In this document: in pieces, positions 7,521 through 16,232 of the stretch | Numbering within the stretch: position 1 is the first letter of the stretch | Layout: each line of letters opens with the position of its first letter | Source: Mesobacillus subterraneus | GTDB lineage: Bacteria; Bacillota; Bacilli; Bacillales; Cytobacillaceae | Assembly (NCBI RefSeq): GCF_023715485.1 | Contig: NZ_JAMBOF010000007.1 | Location: 235,945-299,944 of the forward strand | Reading direction: 5' to 3' | DNA length: 64,000 bases | The notes under the pieces: model-generated | Database searches by the model: none | Told to the model about the DNA's origin: nothing | What the model saw: the letters and a program-made list of their open reading frames with translations, nothing else | Translations under genes and position numbers: made by a program

Positions 7521-8546
7521 ATGATTACAGTTGAAAATTTGAAAAAGGAATATAAATTAGTTAAGCGTGATCCAGGTCTAAAAGGAGCGATTAAGTCGCT
7601 ATTTAACAGGAAGTATGAGACTAAGCATGCGGTGAAGGGGATTGATTTTTCCATCGAGCAAGGGGAAACGGTTGGCTACATCGGTGCGAATGGTGCCGGC
7701 AAGTCAACGACTATCAAGATGCTGACTGGGATCCTGACGCCGACATCTGGCAAGGTAACGGTGAATGGGCTTGTGCCGTATGAGAACCGCCAGAAAAACG
7801 CGGTGAACATCGGGGTAGTCTTTGGACAGAGGACGCAGCTGTTCTGGGATATTCCAGTGCGTGAATCTTATAATCTGCTAAAACACATTTATGAGATTCC
7901 TGAGCACGAGTATGAGGAAACGATCGGGATGTTCACGGAGGTCTTGAATCTTGAGCCGTTGCTCGGCATCCCGGTCAGACAGCTTTCGCTTGGGCAAAAA
8001 ATGCGCTGTGAGCTGGCTGCAGCCTTCCTTCACAGGCCATCCGTTGTCTACCTGGATGAACCGACAATCGGTCTCGACATTGCGGTAAAAGTAAAGATTC
8101 GCAAGTTTATAAAAGAAATGAACCAGCGCTGGGGCACAACAGTGCTGCTGACTACACATGATATGCAGGATATTGAAGAAATCTGTGACAGGATCATCAT
8201 CATTGATGGCGGCACGATTTTGTATGACGGTGGCCTTGATGAAATTAAAAAGCAGTTCGGCCAAAAGCGTGTCATCCATTTTGAACTGGCCGATAAAGAA
8301 AAATTTGTACTGCCAGCGTCACTCGATGGACAGGTGGAACTTTTACCGAACGAAGAAGAAACGAAGGTCAGCTTGTCTTTTGACCATGAGACGGTAAAGA
8401 GCTCGTTCGTCATATCAGAAATGATGAGCATGTATGAAATTGGTGATTTGAATATTGCGGATCCGAAGATTGAGACAATCGTAGAGGAGCTCTACAACAA
8501 GCAGGAACAGGGGGGGAAGCATGAGGAAATATTGGCAAATAGCTAA
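7521..8546 (+). CDS. ABC-2 type transporter ATPase
   Basis: 341 residues. Walker A GANGAGKST, signature LSLGQKMRCELAAA and Walker B VVYLDEPTIGLD; the C-terminal extension after the ATPase core is typical of the drug/lipid exporter ATPases paired with ABC2_membrane_6 permeases. RBS GGAAGGGTGATATAG before the ATG. It overlaps the first permease by 26 nt, so the three genes form one operon. Substrate unknown; candidates include hydrophobic compounds or peptides. Possibly controlled by the attenuator upstream. Confidence 0.9.
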   Translation: MITVENLKKEYKLVKRDPGLKGAIKSLFNRKYETKHAVKGIDFSIEQGETVGYIGANGAGKSTTIKMLTGILTPTSGKVTVNGLVPYENRQKNAVNIGVVFGQRTQLFWDIPVRESYNLLKHIYEIPEHEYEETIGMFTEVLNLEPLLGIPVRQLSLGQKMRCELAAAFLHRPSVVYLDEPTIGLDIAVKVKIRKFIKEMNQRWGTTVLLTTHDMQDIEEICDRIIIIDGGTILYDGGLDEIKKQFGQKRVIHFELADKEKFVLPASLDGQVELLPNEEETKVSLSFDHETVKSSFVISEMMSMYEIGDLNIADPKIETIVEELYNKQEQGGKHEEILANS

Positions 8547-9309
8547 AGGGCGGATGCAGGAGAACACTGCCTATTCTGCCTGGTACTGGGCAGGGACCGT
8601 GTCTGCGGTGATGCGGCTGTTGATTATTTATTTCTTCTGGCAGGCGGTTTATGCAAACCAGACAACAATCCAAAATATTAATCTCGAAACGATGCTGACG
8701 TATATCGTGATTGCGATGCTGCTGCAGGGGTTTGTCGGCGGCGTCGGCAATGAGCTCGCCGAGAATATCAAGGATGGCCAGGTCGCAATCCAGCTGATGC
8801 GTCCTTACGATATGATTTTTAAATTATTTGCAGTCGATGTCGGCAGCAAAATCATGTACCTAATCCAGGGAACAATCCCTATGGTGTTGATTGCTTACTT
8901 TTTTATGGATTTAAGTTTTCCAAAATCGCCTGAGACGATCATACTTTTTGCACTTAGTGCGCTTATAGGTATTTGGATCGGCACGTTCTTTGATTTCCTG
9001 GTCGGAGTGCTTGCGTTCTGGACCGTTAATGTCTGGGGAGTCAGGGTGCTGAAGGAATCCTTGATTACATTTTTCTCAGGGGCATTGGTGCCAATCACGC
9101 TTTTCCCTGATTGGCTCAGAATCATCACAGAGTTTCTGCCGTTCCAGGCGATGGTTTATCTGCCGGTTTCGATTTATTCCGGGCTGATCACCGGAACTGA
9201 AGCTTATATGGCGCTTGGAATCCAGCTTTTCTGGTTGGTGTCATTATATGTATTGGTAAGGGTAATCTGGACCCAGGCGATTAAACAGATTACGATTTTT
9301 GGAGGTTAG
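8521..9309 (+). CDS. ABC-2 permease, subunit 1
   Basis: 262 residues with six predicted membrane segments and the sequence ELAENIKDGQVAIQLMRPYD, typical of the ABC2_membrane_6 (DUF990) permeases: a short cytosolic motif in which the protein contacts the ATPase. Starts inside the end of the ATPase gene, preceded by an unusually G-rich ribosome site (CAGGGGGGGAAGC). Forms a heterodimeric membrane pair with the next gene. Confidence 0.88.
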   Translation: MRKYWQIAKGRMQENTAYSAWYWAGTVSAVMRLLIIYFFWQAVYANQTTIQNINLETMLTYIVIAMLLQGFVGGVGNELAENIKDGQVAIQLMRPYDMIFKLFAVDVGSKIMYLIQGTIPMVLIAYFFMDLSFPKSPETIILFALSALIGIWIGTFFDFLVGVLAFWTVNVWGVRVLKESLITFFSGALVPITLFPDWLRIITEFLPFQAMVYLPVSIYSGLITGTEAYMALGIQLFWLVSLYVLVRVIWTQAIKQITIFGG

Positions 9310-9320
9310 GAGGCGATTAT

Positions 9321-10112
9321 ATGCGCCGTTATACGAGATTATATTGGGAGTTTGCCAAGAGCCATATGAAGGTGATGATGGAGTACCGTATCGACTTTTT
9401 GATCGGGGTATTCTCCGTCATGCTCGAGCAGTTCGCATCCATCTTTTTTGTAAAAGTGGTTTTCGACCACATTGAGCAGATCAATGGATGGTCGTTTTAC
9501 GAGATATTGTTCATTTACGGCATCGCAGCAACGGGCAGGTCGATTCACCAGATTTTCTTTGATAATTTATGGACGCTTGGCTGGCAGTACATCAGGCCGG
9601 GGAAACTCGACCGTCTATTGATCAGGCCAGTGAATCCGTTGTTCCATGTCGTGGCGGACCGCCTCCATCAAGACGGGTTCGGCCAGTTGATTATTGGATT
9701 GATTATACTCGGCACAGCTATTCCACAGCTTGATTTAGTATGGGGAGCAGCAGAAATCGGGATGCTGGTTATAATGATTATTTCTTCGGGCTTGATCTTT
9801 GTGGCGATAAACTTATTTTTCGCGACGTTCAGTTTCTGGATGATCGACAGCCTGCCAATTGTATGGGCCGTTTTTAACATGAGCGACTTTGCGCGCTACC
9901 CGCTGACAATCTATCACAAGGGCATCCGCATGTTCCTCACTTGGGTTGTTCCATACGGATTCACAGCATTTTATCCAGCGGCTTATTTTATTGATAAGTC
10001 AGGTTACAAAGAATTCGCCCTTTGGACCCCGGTTGCAGCGATTGTTTGCTGCGTGATTGCCTATGCATTCTGGAACAGAGGACTGAAAGCCTTCGCAAGT
10101 ACTGGCAGTTAA
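9321..10112 (+). CDS. ABC-2 permease, subunit 2
   Basis: 263 residues, six membrane segments, partner of the preceding permease. NLWTLGWQYIRPGKLDRLLI matches the conserved cytosolic coupling region of DUF990-type permeases. ATG at 9321 with GGAGGTTAGGAGG upstream, 12 nt after the previous stop. With the ATPase it makes a three-gene exporter of unknown substrate. Confidence 0.88.
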   Translation: MRRYTRLYWEFAKSHMKVMMEYRIDFLIGVFSVMLEQFASIFFVKVVFDHIEQINGWSFYEILFIYGIAATGRSIHQIFFDNLWTLGWQYIRPGKLDRLLIRPVNPLFHVVADRLHQDGFGQLIIGLIILGTAIPQLDLVWGAAEIGMLVIMIISSGLIFVAINLFFATFSFWMIDSLPIVWAVFNMSDFARYPLTIYHKGIRMFLTWVVPYGFTAFYPAAYFIDKSGYKEFALWTPVAAIVCCVIAYAFWNRGLKAFASTGS

Positions 10113-10228
10113 GCTGAAATCAACCCGATAAATGTAGGGGATTTTCTATAACCCCTGCCATTATCGGATTGCCCTATGGGAGTTCGGTCGAATATGATGA
10201 AACAAATAGATTGTTAGGGGTGGCGAGA

Positions 10229-10585
10229 TTGTTGGAAAGCAAATCAATCAGGGAAGTGTGGCAGGAAATCGAGAGGGTCATGAATGAAAAACCAGAGCCA
10301 ATCCTGGAAATGAATGTTGTATATCAGTATGACATAACAGGAGATGACAGCGGAACATTCCAATTGCTGATCTCTTACGGAACGGCTCGTGTTATCGAGG
10401 GGCCAGAGGCTAATCCGGATTGCACTCTAAAGCTTTCAGACAAAAACTTCAAGAAGATGATCATGGGCAAACTGAACGGAACAGCAGCTTTCATGACTGG
10501 CAAGCTGAAAGTACAGGGTAGCATGGGGCTAGCCCTTAAGCTGGAAGGAATTTTAAACGAATATAACCTTAATGAAACTGCATAA
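10229..10585 (+). CDS. SCP2-like sterol-carrier domain protein
   Basis: About 118 residues with the SCP-2 pattern: a β-sheet region (VYQYDITGDDSGTFQLLI), then DCTLKLSDKNFKKMIMGKLNGTAAFMTGKLKVQGSMG in which the K-x-G/L-x-G-D loop is replaced by a family variant. SCP2-like proteins bind lipids in the cytosol; the ligand is unknown. The reading frame extends upstream, but AGGGGTGG at 10216-10223 directs translation to TTG 10229 or 10232, and the upstream part overlaps a hairpin (10125-10170), so the longer form is unlikely. Confidence 0.75.
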   Translation: MLESKSIREVWQEIERVMNEKPEPILEMNVVYQYDITGDDSGTFQLLISYGTARVIEGPEANPDCTLKLSDKNFKKMIMGKLNGTAAFMTGKLKVQGSMGLALKLEGILNEYNLNETA

Positions 10586-10592
10586 TGACAAA

Positions 10593-10626
10593 GGATCAGG
10601 CACAAAAATGCCTGGTCCATTTTTTA
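10593..10626 (+). terminator. Terminator after SCP2-like gene
   Basis: Stem GGATCAGGCA / TGCCTGGTCC with a short A-rich loop followed by a T-run, directly after the stop at 10585. Confidence 0.8.
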
Positions 10627-10702
10627 TTCCATAAAAAACTCTTTTCAATCCATAAAAAATATTTATTAAAAATCAGCACTATAATCTGACAAAAAGTAAC
10701 AA

Positions 10703-10725
10703 GATGTGACACATCCTGTTATAAT
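10703..10725 (+). promoter_or_regulatory. Candidate promoter with palindromic operator
   Basis: GATGTGACACATC at 10703-10715 is a perfect 13-bp palindrome placed just before a consensus -10 TATAAT (10720-10725), 37 nt ahead of the histidine kinase start. The -35 is weak (GTAACA at 18 nt), so the palindrome could be the site of an activator or repressor. Protein unknown. Confidence 0.45.
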
Positions 10726-10761
10726 AAGGCTAACTATTTATGAGAATTAAGGAGATTCCTT

Positions 10762-11988
10762 ATGGAACAATTTAAGAAAAATACCGCGTTATTATATGAG
10801 GAAGTAAAAGCAGTTAAGTTTTTTTTATGGACTTTTTATTTAATTCTTTTACCTTATGATCTAATCTATTATTATGTAGTCCCTTATTTTAACAAAGCAG
10901 AGGTGGGTTTACCATCAGGTGGTTTAGGGTTTTTCTTTCATATTCTTCTATTCGCGTTGCTGCCTTTAGCGATTTACTTGGTAAGGAAAGGTATGCCTGA
11001 AAGGATAAAATATTTATATTTTCTTTCTTTTATACTGGTGGACTTTATTAATATCTTTATGATTTACTGGGGATCCGACCAAGAATTAAGCAGTGGACAT
11101 GTATTAGAAATATACTTTATATTGTTCTCTCCAATTTTTGTAGATAAACGATTTTTCTGGACTATGACTCTAGGATTTTTTATTAAATATCTGATTTCCG
11201 GGTTAGTGTTCCAATCCCCTAAAGTTATAGTTGCTTTGGGATTGATTATTTTTATCGCTATAATCTCGTGGATATTACTTACACGTTTTCAATCATACGT
11301 TAGTGCCATTACCTCGATTCATAACGATCTTAGGCAAAAAGAAAAACTAGCTGTAATTGGCCAAATGGCAACTGCTATTGCCCACGAAATTAAAAATCCT
11401 TTATCTTCATTAAAAGGATTTACTCAGCTTCAGCAGGAAAAGGATAAAGGGGACGATCAATACTATCCTATTATGCTTAATGAAATAGACAGGATTAACT
11501 CAATCGTAACGGATCTGCTGATTCTAGGAAAGCCTAGTACAGCAATTAAGAGTCCTAAAAATTTGGTGGATATTCTTCAGTATGTCGTTAATGTAATAGA
11601 TCCACATGCCCAAAGAAAAGAAATAAACATCGAACTAGAATTAACCGATTCGCCAGTGCTGTTATGTGATGAAAATCAATTAAAGCAGGTTTTTATAAAC
11701 TTGATAAAAAATGCTATGGAAGCAATGGTCGACGGGGGCACAGTAACTATTCATTCCGAAATAAAAGGAGACTTTGCTGAGGTCATTGTAATCGATGAGG
11801 GATGTGGAATCGAGCCTGAAAAGCTTGCTAAGCTTGGGGAACCTTTTTATACAACTAAGCAAAATGGGAACGGACTAGGATTAATGGTTACGAAAAAAAT
11901 TATTGAAGAACATGGTGGTTTGTTTCAAATACAGAGTAAGCTTGGAAAAGGATCTTCTGTCACATTAAGTCTTCCTCTGGCAAAGTAA
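10762..11988 (+). CDS. Membrane sensor histidine kinase
   Basis: 408 residues. Residues 1-185 hold about six membrane segments with almost no extracytoplasmic loops; then HisKA with AHEIKNPLSSLKGF (His about 208) and an HATPase_c domain with NLIKNAMEA, DEGCGI and GNGLGL. The kinase part is of the sporulation KinB/KinC/NtrB-like type, with no response regulator gene next to it. The membrane domain is clearly homologous to that of the HD-GYP protein 230 nt downstream (shared FYYY/IYYY-P-Y, LxRKG, SPIF/APIFV, FKY motifs), so both probably sense the same cue. RBS AAGGAG. Confidence 0.9.
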   Translation: MEQFKKNTALLYEEVKAVKFFLWTFYLILLPYDLIYYYVVPYFNKAEVGLPSGGLGFFFHILLFALLPLAIYLVRKGMPERIKYLYFLSFILVDFINIFMIYWGSDQELSSGHVLEIYFILFSPIFVDKRFFWTMTLGFFIKYLISGLVFQSPKVIVALGLIIFIAIISWILLTRFQSYVSAITSIHNDLRQKEKLAVIGQMATAIAHEIKNPLSSLKGFTQLQQEKDKGDDQYYPIMLNEIDRINSIVTDLLILGKPSTAIKSPKNLVDILQYVVNVIDPHAQRKEINIELELTDSPVLLCDENQLKQVFINLIKNAMEAMVDGGTVTIHSEIKGDFAEVIVIDEGCGIEPEKLAKLGEPFYTTKQNGNGLGLMVTKKIIEEHGGLFQIQSKLGKGSSVTLSLPLAK

Positions 11989-12030
11989 AAGAAGAATTAT
12001 AATAGAATAATGAAATATTACCCAATAAAT

Positions 12031-12070
12031 AAACCAAAAGGACTATTTTTCAGATAGTCCTTTTGGTTTA
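12031..12070. terminator. Perfect 16-bp bidirectional hairpin
   Basis: AAACCAAAAGGACTAT pairs with its exact complement around a 7-nt loop; A-rich and T-rich flanks let it work in either direction. It ends the histidine kinase transcript and separates it from the HD-GYP gene. Confidence 0.8.
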
Positions 12071-12219
12071 TAATGAAGAAAATTGTCGATATTTGGCGTA
12101 TGTCAAACTAGGTAATTATATTCATTTTTTTCTTATTCCACTAAAACTATAAAACTAAAAAGAATACTGGCGATATGAAGGTAAATTAGGCATTTGACAG
12201 AAAACGCGGGGTACATAAA

Positions 12220-13404
12220 ATGCAAAACAAATTAAAAGATCCATCCTTACACCACGAGGAAAGAAGAGCAATTAAGTGGTTTTTGATATTGTTTTATATT
12301 TTGTTTATTTCATTTGAGATATTTTATTACTATATACATCCTAAATATGTTTTGTCGCAGGAAGTATTGATTTTTGACAATTCTCGCTATTACTATCACC
12401 TTTTAATCGTATTATTAATTCCGATTGCAATGACTTTGATAAGAAAGGGAAAACTCTATTCGGTAAAATATGTTTTTTATCTAGGCTCTACATTTTTAAC
12501 AATACTGTTCGATTCAGTAACTTATTTTGGTAGTAATGTAGAGTATAGTAATGGAAATATTGTGGAAGTGTTCTTAATACTGTTTGCTCCAATTTTTGTG
12601 AATTCCGCATTCTTTTGGACAGTTTCTTTAGGAACTATTTTTAAATACACATTTTTAGGACTGTTACTTCAAACAACTGCGGTTTTGTTTCCAATTGCCG
12701 TAATCATAATCCTTTCTTTATTAGGCTTCATAATTTTAAAGAGATACCAAGGATACGTTGAAGCAATAAAGACATCATATGATAATCAGCTATCGGGGAT
12801 TGTTAAAGGTGTTATTGCAACTATTGAACTAAAGGATCCATATACTAAGGGCCACAGTGAAAGAGTGGCGTACTATGCAAACTCACTTGCTGAAGCCACT
12901 GGCAGATATACAAAAGATGAATTGCGTTCATTTACATATGCGTGTTTATTACATGATATAGGAAAAGTAAATATACCAGACTCAATACTCATGAAGCCCG
13001 GAAAATTGTCAAAAGAAGAATACGAAATTATTAAAACGCATCCAGAAGTTGGAGCAGAGGCTATTATTAAGGTGAAGGGCCTCGGTGACAGTATTGATAT
13101 TATTAAATCTCATCACGAGAGATGGGATGGTAAGGGATATCCCGAGCAGTTAAAAGGTAATGATATTCCTTATTTAGCAAGGATAGTTTCAATAGCAGAT
13201 GCTTTCGATGCTATGACATCATCGCGTTCATATCGTTCTGCAATGCCTGTGGAAGATGCTTATAAAAGGATAGTAGAAGGACAAGGTACACAGTTTGATC
13301 CGGACTTAGTTGAAAAGTTTAAAGAGGTTTTTCCAGAATGGGTCACATTCCATGTGAAATATAAATGGCATGAAGATCTTCCTGTTCAAAATTATATTAG
13401 TTGA
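12220..13404 (+). CDS. Membrane HD-GYP domain protein
   Basis: 394 residues. N-terminal ~180 residues with six membrane segments homologous to the neighbouring histidine kinase, then an HD-GYP domain: HSERVAYYA, LLHDIGK (about 243-249), KTHPEVG, HHERWDGKGYP and DAFDAMTS. All metal ligands of the family appear present, so c-di-GMP or related nucleotide phosphodiesterase activity is plausible. The stop at 13404 is only 14 nt before the start of a 21-aa CxxC peptide ORF, so this gene, the peptide and the M50 protease may be one operon. Confidence 0.9.
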   Translation: MQNKLKDPSLHHEERRAIKWFLILFYILFISFEIFYYYIHPKYVLSQEVLIFDNSRYYYHLLIVLLIPIAMTLIRKGKLYSVKYVFYLGSTFLTILFDSVTYFGSNVEYSNGNIVEVFLILFAPIFVNSAFFWTVSLGTIFKYTFLGLLLQTTAVLFPIAVIIILSLLGFIILKRYQGYVEAIKTSYDNQLSGIVKGVIATIELKDPYTKGHSERVAYYANSLAEATGRYTKDELRSFTYACLLHDIGKVNIPDSILMKPGKLSKEEYEIIKTHPEVGAEAIIKVKGLGDSIDIIKSHHERWDGKGYPEQLKGNDIPYLARIVSIADAFDAMTSSRSYRSAMPVEDAYKRIVEGQGTQFDPDLVEKFKEVFPEWVTFHVKYKWHEDLPVQNYIS

Positions 13405-13418
13405 GAGGTGGTGACATC

Positions 13419-13484
13419 ATGAAAATTCGCAAATTAAACAAAATCAAAACAACTTGCTGGTGGTGTGCATTTATACCAAATTGA
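13419..13484 (+). CDS. 21-aa CxxC peptide, candidate RiPP or pheromone precursor
   Basis: A 21-codon ORF: a Lys/Arg-rich N terminus (MKIRKLNKIK) followed by TTCWWCAFIPN. GAGAGGTGGTGA lies just upstream of the ATG. The next gene encodes a PqqD-M50 membrane protease, the type of enzyme that matures or exports short peptides, and the preceding gene is 14 nt away, so the tiny ORF is placed as a substrate gene. CWWC could form a disulfide, thioether or other link. It resembles the CLYC-ending peptide at 7340 in length and motif. Assignment is inference from context. Confidence 0.6.
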   Translation: MKIRKLNKIKTTCWWCAFIPN

Positions 13485-13492
13485 TAATAGGG

Positions 13493-13531
13493 AGGGGATG
13501 TTAGCGTGTTGTTGCATCCCTTAATTATTTA
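13493..13531 (+). promoter_or_regulatory. Hairpin between peptide and protease genes
   Basis: AGGGGATG pairs with CATCCCTT across a 14-nt loop, followed by AATTATTT. A weak attenuator or processing hairpin here would leave more peptide mRNA than protease mRNA. Confidence 0.4.
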
Positions 13532-13545
13532 AATAAGGTGATCAT

Positions 13546-14724
13546 ATGGAGCTGACCTACGACACTGAAGTTACTCTCAGTCCGTTAGTGATTCGAAAAG
13601 ATAAAAAGCATTACATTGTAGAAGATACAATGACAGGCGAATTTTATGAAATGCCTAAAGTCTGTATTGATGCAATTGAGCTAATCGATCAAAGTAAACC
13701 TTTGGATGTGATTGAAAATGAACTTAAGGAAAGATATCCAGAGGAAGTAGTATACATAATTGACTTCATCCATCAGCTCCTAGAACTTGAACTGGTGAGT
13801 AAGCTTAATGGTGAGGAGATAACTAGGATTGTAGAGCCGAAAGATAACACAGGTTTTACATGGATTCCTTCGAGTATTGGCTGCTTTTTCTTTCATTCTA
13901 TCAGTGCAAAGCTCTATATAGGGTTATTGGCTGCGAGTATTGGCATGTTGTTAATAAATCCTGGCTTATTCCCGCGATATACGGATCTTTTTGTCTTCGA
14001 TCTTATGCTCAAAAACGTGGCCGCATGGCTGTTTATTTCCTTCTTGCTGGTCCTGCTTCACGAATTAGGCCATGTACTCGCGATGAGGTCAGAGGGCCTG
14101 CCGGCAAAGATTGAACTTGGCCACCGTCTTTTTTTCGTCGTATTGGAAACGGATATGTCGCAGGTGTGGAAATTGCCTGCTGAAAAGCGAAATAAACTTT
14201 ATCTCGCTGGTATGTATTTTGATATGGCAGTTCTATTTCTGGCGTTAACTGTTCAGTTTTTCCAAATGGAAGGTACTGTATTCAATGGTCTGCTTAAGAT
14301 AGTTGTGCTGGATACATTCATTCGATTGACTTATCAGGCTGCTGTATTCATGAAAACAGATTTATACTATGTGATTGAAAACAAGACCGGCTGCTATAAT
14401 CTTATGGAAAACGGGCAAAATTTTTTAGCAAAGTGGCTGCCATTCCTTAAGGTTTCACAAACAGAAACATTTACTGGTGAGGAAAAAATCGTCCGCCGAT
14501 ATGCGGGCTTTTATATTACAGGTGTTGCTATTACAATGGCCATCACCGCCTATTACTACATTCCTCAACTTTTTTTCGCCGTGGATCAGATTATGTTGCC
14601 TGGATTCACAGAATCTATCTCTAGCATACGTTTTTGGGATTCGGTTGTCTTTTTGCTGCAAATTGTATTGGTAATGGGATTGTTGCTTTATTCCTGGACA
14701 AAGAAATATCGTTACAGCAGCTAA
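13546..14724 (+). CDS. PqqD-M50 fusion membrane peptidase
   Basis: 392 residues. Residues about 8-88 form a PqqD-like leader-binding domain (SPLVIRKDKKHYIVED ... LELELVSKL). The rest is a multi-span M50-like protease: HELGH at 172-176 gives the zinc site, and MKTDLYYVIENKTGCYNL, about 100 residues later, is the third-ligand region seen in the SagE/YydH/SkfC-like peptide maturation proteases. Final hydrophobic segments close the protein. RBS AAGGTGATCAT. It follows a 21-aa CxxC peptide ORF by 61 nt. It likely recognises, cleaves and perhaps releases that peptide; the recognition domain fused to the protease removes the need for a separate PqqD gene. Confidence 0.85.
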   Translation: MELTYDTEVTLSPLVIRKDKKHYIVEDTMTGEFYEMPKVCIDAIELIDQSKPLDVIENELKERYPEEVVYIIDFIHQLLELELVSKLNGEEITRIVEPKDNTGFTWIPSSIGCFFFHSISAKLYIGLLAASIGMLLINPGLFPRYTDLFVFDLMLKNVAAWLFISFLLVLLHELGHVLAMRSEGLPAKIELGHRLFFVVLETDMSQVWKLPAEKRNKLYLAGMYFDMAVLFLALTVQFFQMEGTVFNGLLKIVVLDTFIRLTYQAAVFMKTDLYYVIENKTGCYNLMENGQNFLAKWLPFLKVSQTETFTGEEKIVRRYAGFYITGVAITMAITAYYYIPQLFFAVDQIMLPGFTESISSIRFWDSVVFLLQIVLVMGLLLYSWTKKYRYSS

Positions 14725-14752
14725 AAAGACAGCCGGTGAGGCTGTCTTTTTC
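14724..14752. terminator. Bidirectional terminator
   Basis: AAAAAGACAGCC / GGCTGTCTTTTT with a 5-nt loop between two convergent genes; serves both strands. Confidence 0.85.
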
Positions 14753-15803
14753 AGTAAGTCTTAATAAAATCCACTAAGACGTCTTTATATTTTTCAATCG
14801 ACTCATACTCCACAAATTCATCATCCCCATGCCAGTTCCCGCCGCTTGGTCCAAATTCGATTGCGGGTATTCCGTGTGCTGAGAAATACTGGGTATCCGC
14901 AGCTCCATGCTGGCCAAATATTACCGCCTCTCCACCAATGTGCTTTTCCAAAACAGGTTTTAGCCGAGTGATGAACAGGTTATCTCTCTCGGTGGCAACT
15001 GGGATTCCGTTCAAGCCGATCCTCACTTCACCGCCAGAGATGTTTTTTATTTGCTCCACGATCACATCCGGATTTTGCCCGGGAAGATACCTTATATCGA
15101 GAGACATAATGCATTGGTTTGGTACCTTATTAAATACCTCGCCGCCAGAAATGATGGCAAGATTGATTGATGGGGACTGGTAAAACTCAGAGCTATCTTG
15201 TGTAAAAGGCAATTCAAGGACCTTTTCATAGACCTTATAAGCTTTTACGATGGCATTGTCACCTTCCCACGGCCGGCTGCCATGCGCGGATTTTCCGCTT
15301 ACTTCTACCTCTAGCCGTAAAACGCCCTTTGCCTGCAAGGCGATCCCCAATTGAGTAGGTTCGGAACAAATGACGAAATCTCCGCGATAGCCATTTTCAA
15401 CAAGGTAGCCCGAGCAATTATAACCGCCAATTTCTTCGTCGGATACAATCTGCAGCTGGATTTTAACGCCGAGTCTTTGGTTACTCAGCTCTTTCATGGC
15501 GAACATCATAGCCGCAACCCCAGCCTTCATGTCGGCTGCACCTCGTGCGTAAATCCGGCCCTCTTTTTCAACAGGAACGAACTGCTCCTTTTTTCCGCTG
15601 ACAACATCGACATGCCCATTGAAGACAAAGGTTGTTTCTCCTTCGCCTATCTCACAGACTAGCATTTTATATCCGTTATTCTCGATTAAATTAGGTTGTA
15701 ACTCATGCTCAATTAGCCACTGTTTGCAAAACTCCACCGCCTGATTGGCACCCTCTTTCGTGGAGCTGTCAATCAAAAGCAGTTCTTTTAATAGTTCCTT
15801 CAT
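14751..15803 (-). CDS. M20 family metallopeptidase/deacylase
   Basis: About 350 residues of the ArgE/DapE/ACY1/CPG2 family, which hydrolyse amide bonds in amino-acid derivatives or small peptides with two zinc ions. FNGHVDVV (zinc His and Asp), GAADMKAG (bridging Asp), SDEEIGGYN (catalytic Glu pair) and the C-terminal GQHGAADTQYF are all visible. The start at 15803 (MKELLKELL) has CGAGGAGTGTT 9 nt upstream; the frame is open further upstream but without a ribosome site. Substrate not determined; a succinyl-diaminopimelate or acetyl-ornithine role is possible. Confidence 0.88.
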   Translation of the reverse strand: MKELLKELLLIDSSTKEGANQAVEFCKQWLIEHELQPNLIENNGYKMLVCEIGEGETTFVFNGHVDVVSGKKEQFVPVEKEGRIYARGAADMKAGVAAMMFAMKELSNQRLGVKIQLQIVSDEEIGGYNCSGYLVENGYRGDFVICSEPTQLGIALQAKGVLRLEVEVSGKSAHGSRPWEGDNAIVKAYKVYEKVLELPFTQDSSEFYQSPSINLAIISGGEVFNKVPNQCIMSLDIRYLPGQNPDVIVEQIKNISGGEVRIGLNGIPVATERDNLFITRLKPVLEKHIGGEAVIFGQHGAADTQYFSAHGIPAIEFGPSGGNWHGDDEFVEYESIEKYKDVLVDFIKTY

Positions 15804-16141
15804 TGTACAAACACTCCTCGTAAAGGGTTCTAACACTACAATACCACTCAGATGCGGTTTCAATCATCAAAATAGTTGGCAGTTGTTTGAATCAGATAAA
15901 CTTATTTTCAGGTTTGCTTTATCCCTTGTCAATAAAAAATCCCATTATATACCTGATAGTCCAATAGAATCAAATTTAGAGACTCGAAGAAATTTTCCCA
16001 ATATATTACTTTATTAAAATAGTTAATTTTACATTTATTTTAAATTGGTTTTTAGGTAAAAAGACTGATTTGATTTTTGGAATACCGATTTTTACTAGAA
16101 AAAATGTTAATTTATAGGTAAATATTATTATATTTCAAAAA

Positions 16142-16170
16142 TTTACAATATTATAAAATCTTGCTACAAT
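16142..16170 (+). promoter_or_regulatory. Sigma-A promoter of InhA-like protease
   Basis: TTTACA (16142-16147), 17-nt spacer, TACAAT (16165-16170), in a 430-nt AT-rich gap upstream of the protease. Apart from this promoter I see no gene in 15804-16232. Confidence 0.65.
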
Positions 16171-16232
16171 TCAAACAGATTCTTCAGAAAATATGAAAAA
16201 TCGAAACTTGGAAAATAGCAGGGGGTATTCAT

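Noticed and set aside
12192..12219. TTGACA...TAAAAT promoter before the HD-GYP gene
   Set aside because: The -10 would overlap the ATG, so transcripts would lack the start codon; I did not list it.
13498..13524. Second micro-ORF with MLACCC after the 21-aa peptide
   Set aside because: Only eight codons, inside a hairpin, and the ribosome site is too close to the ATG.
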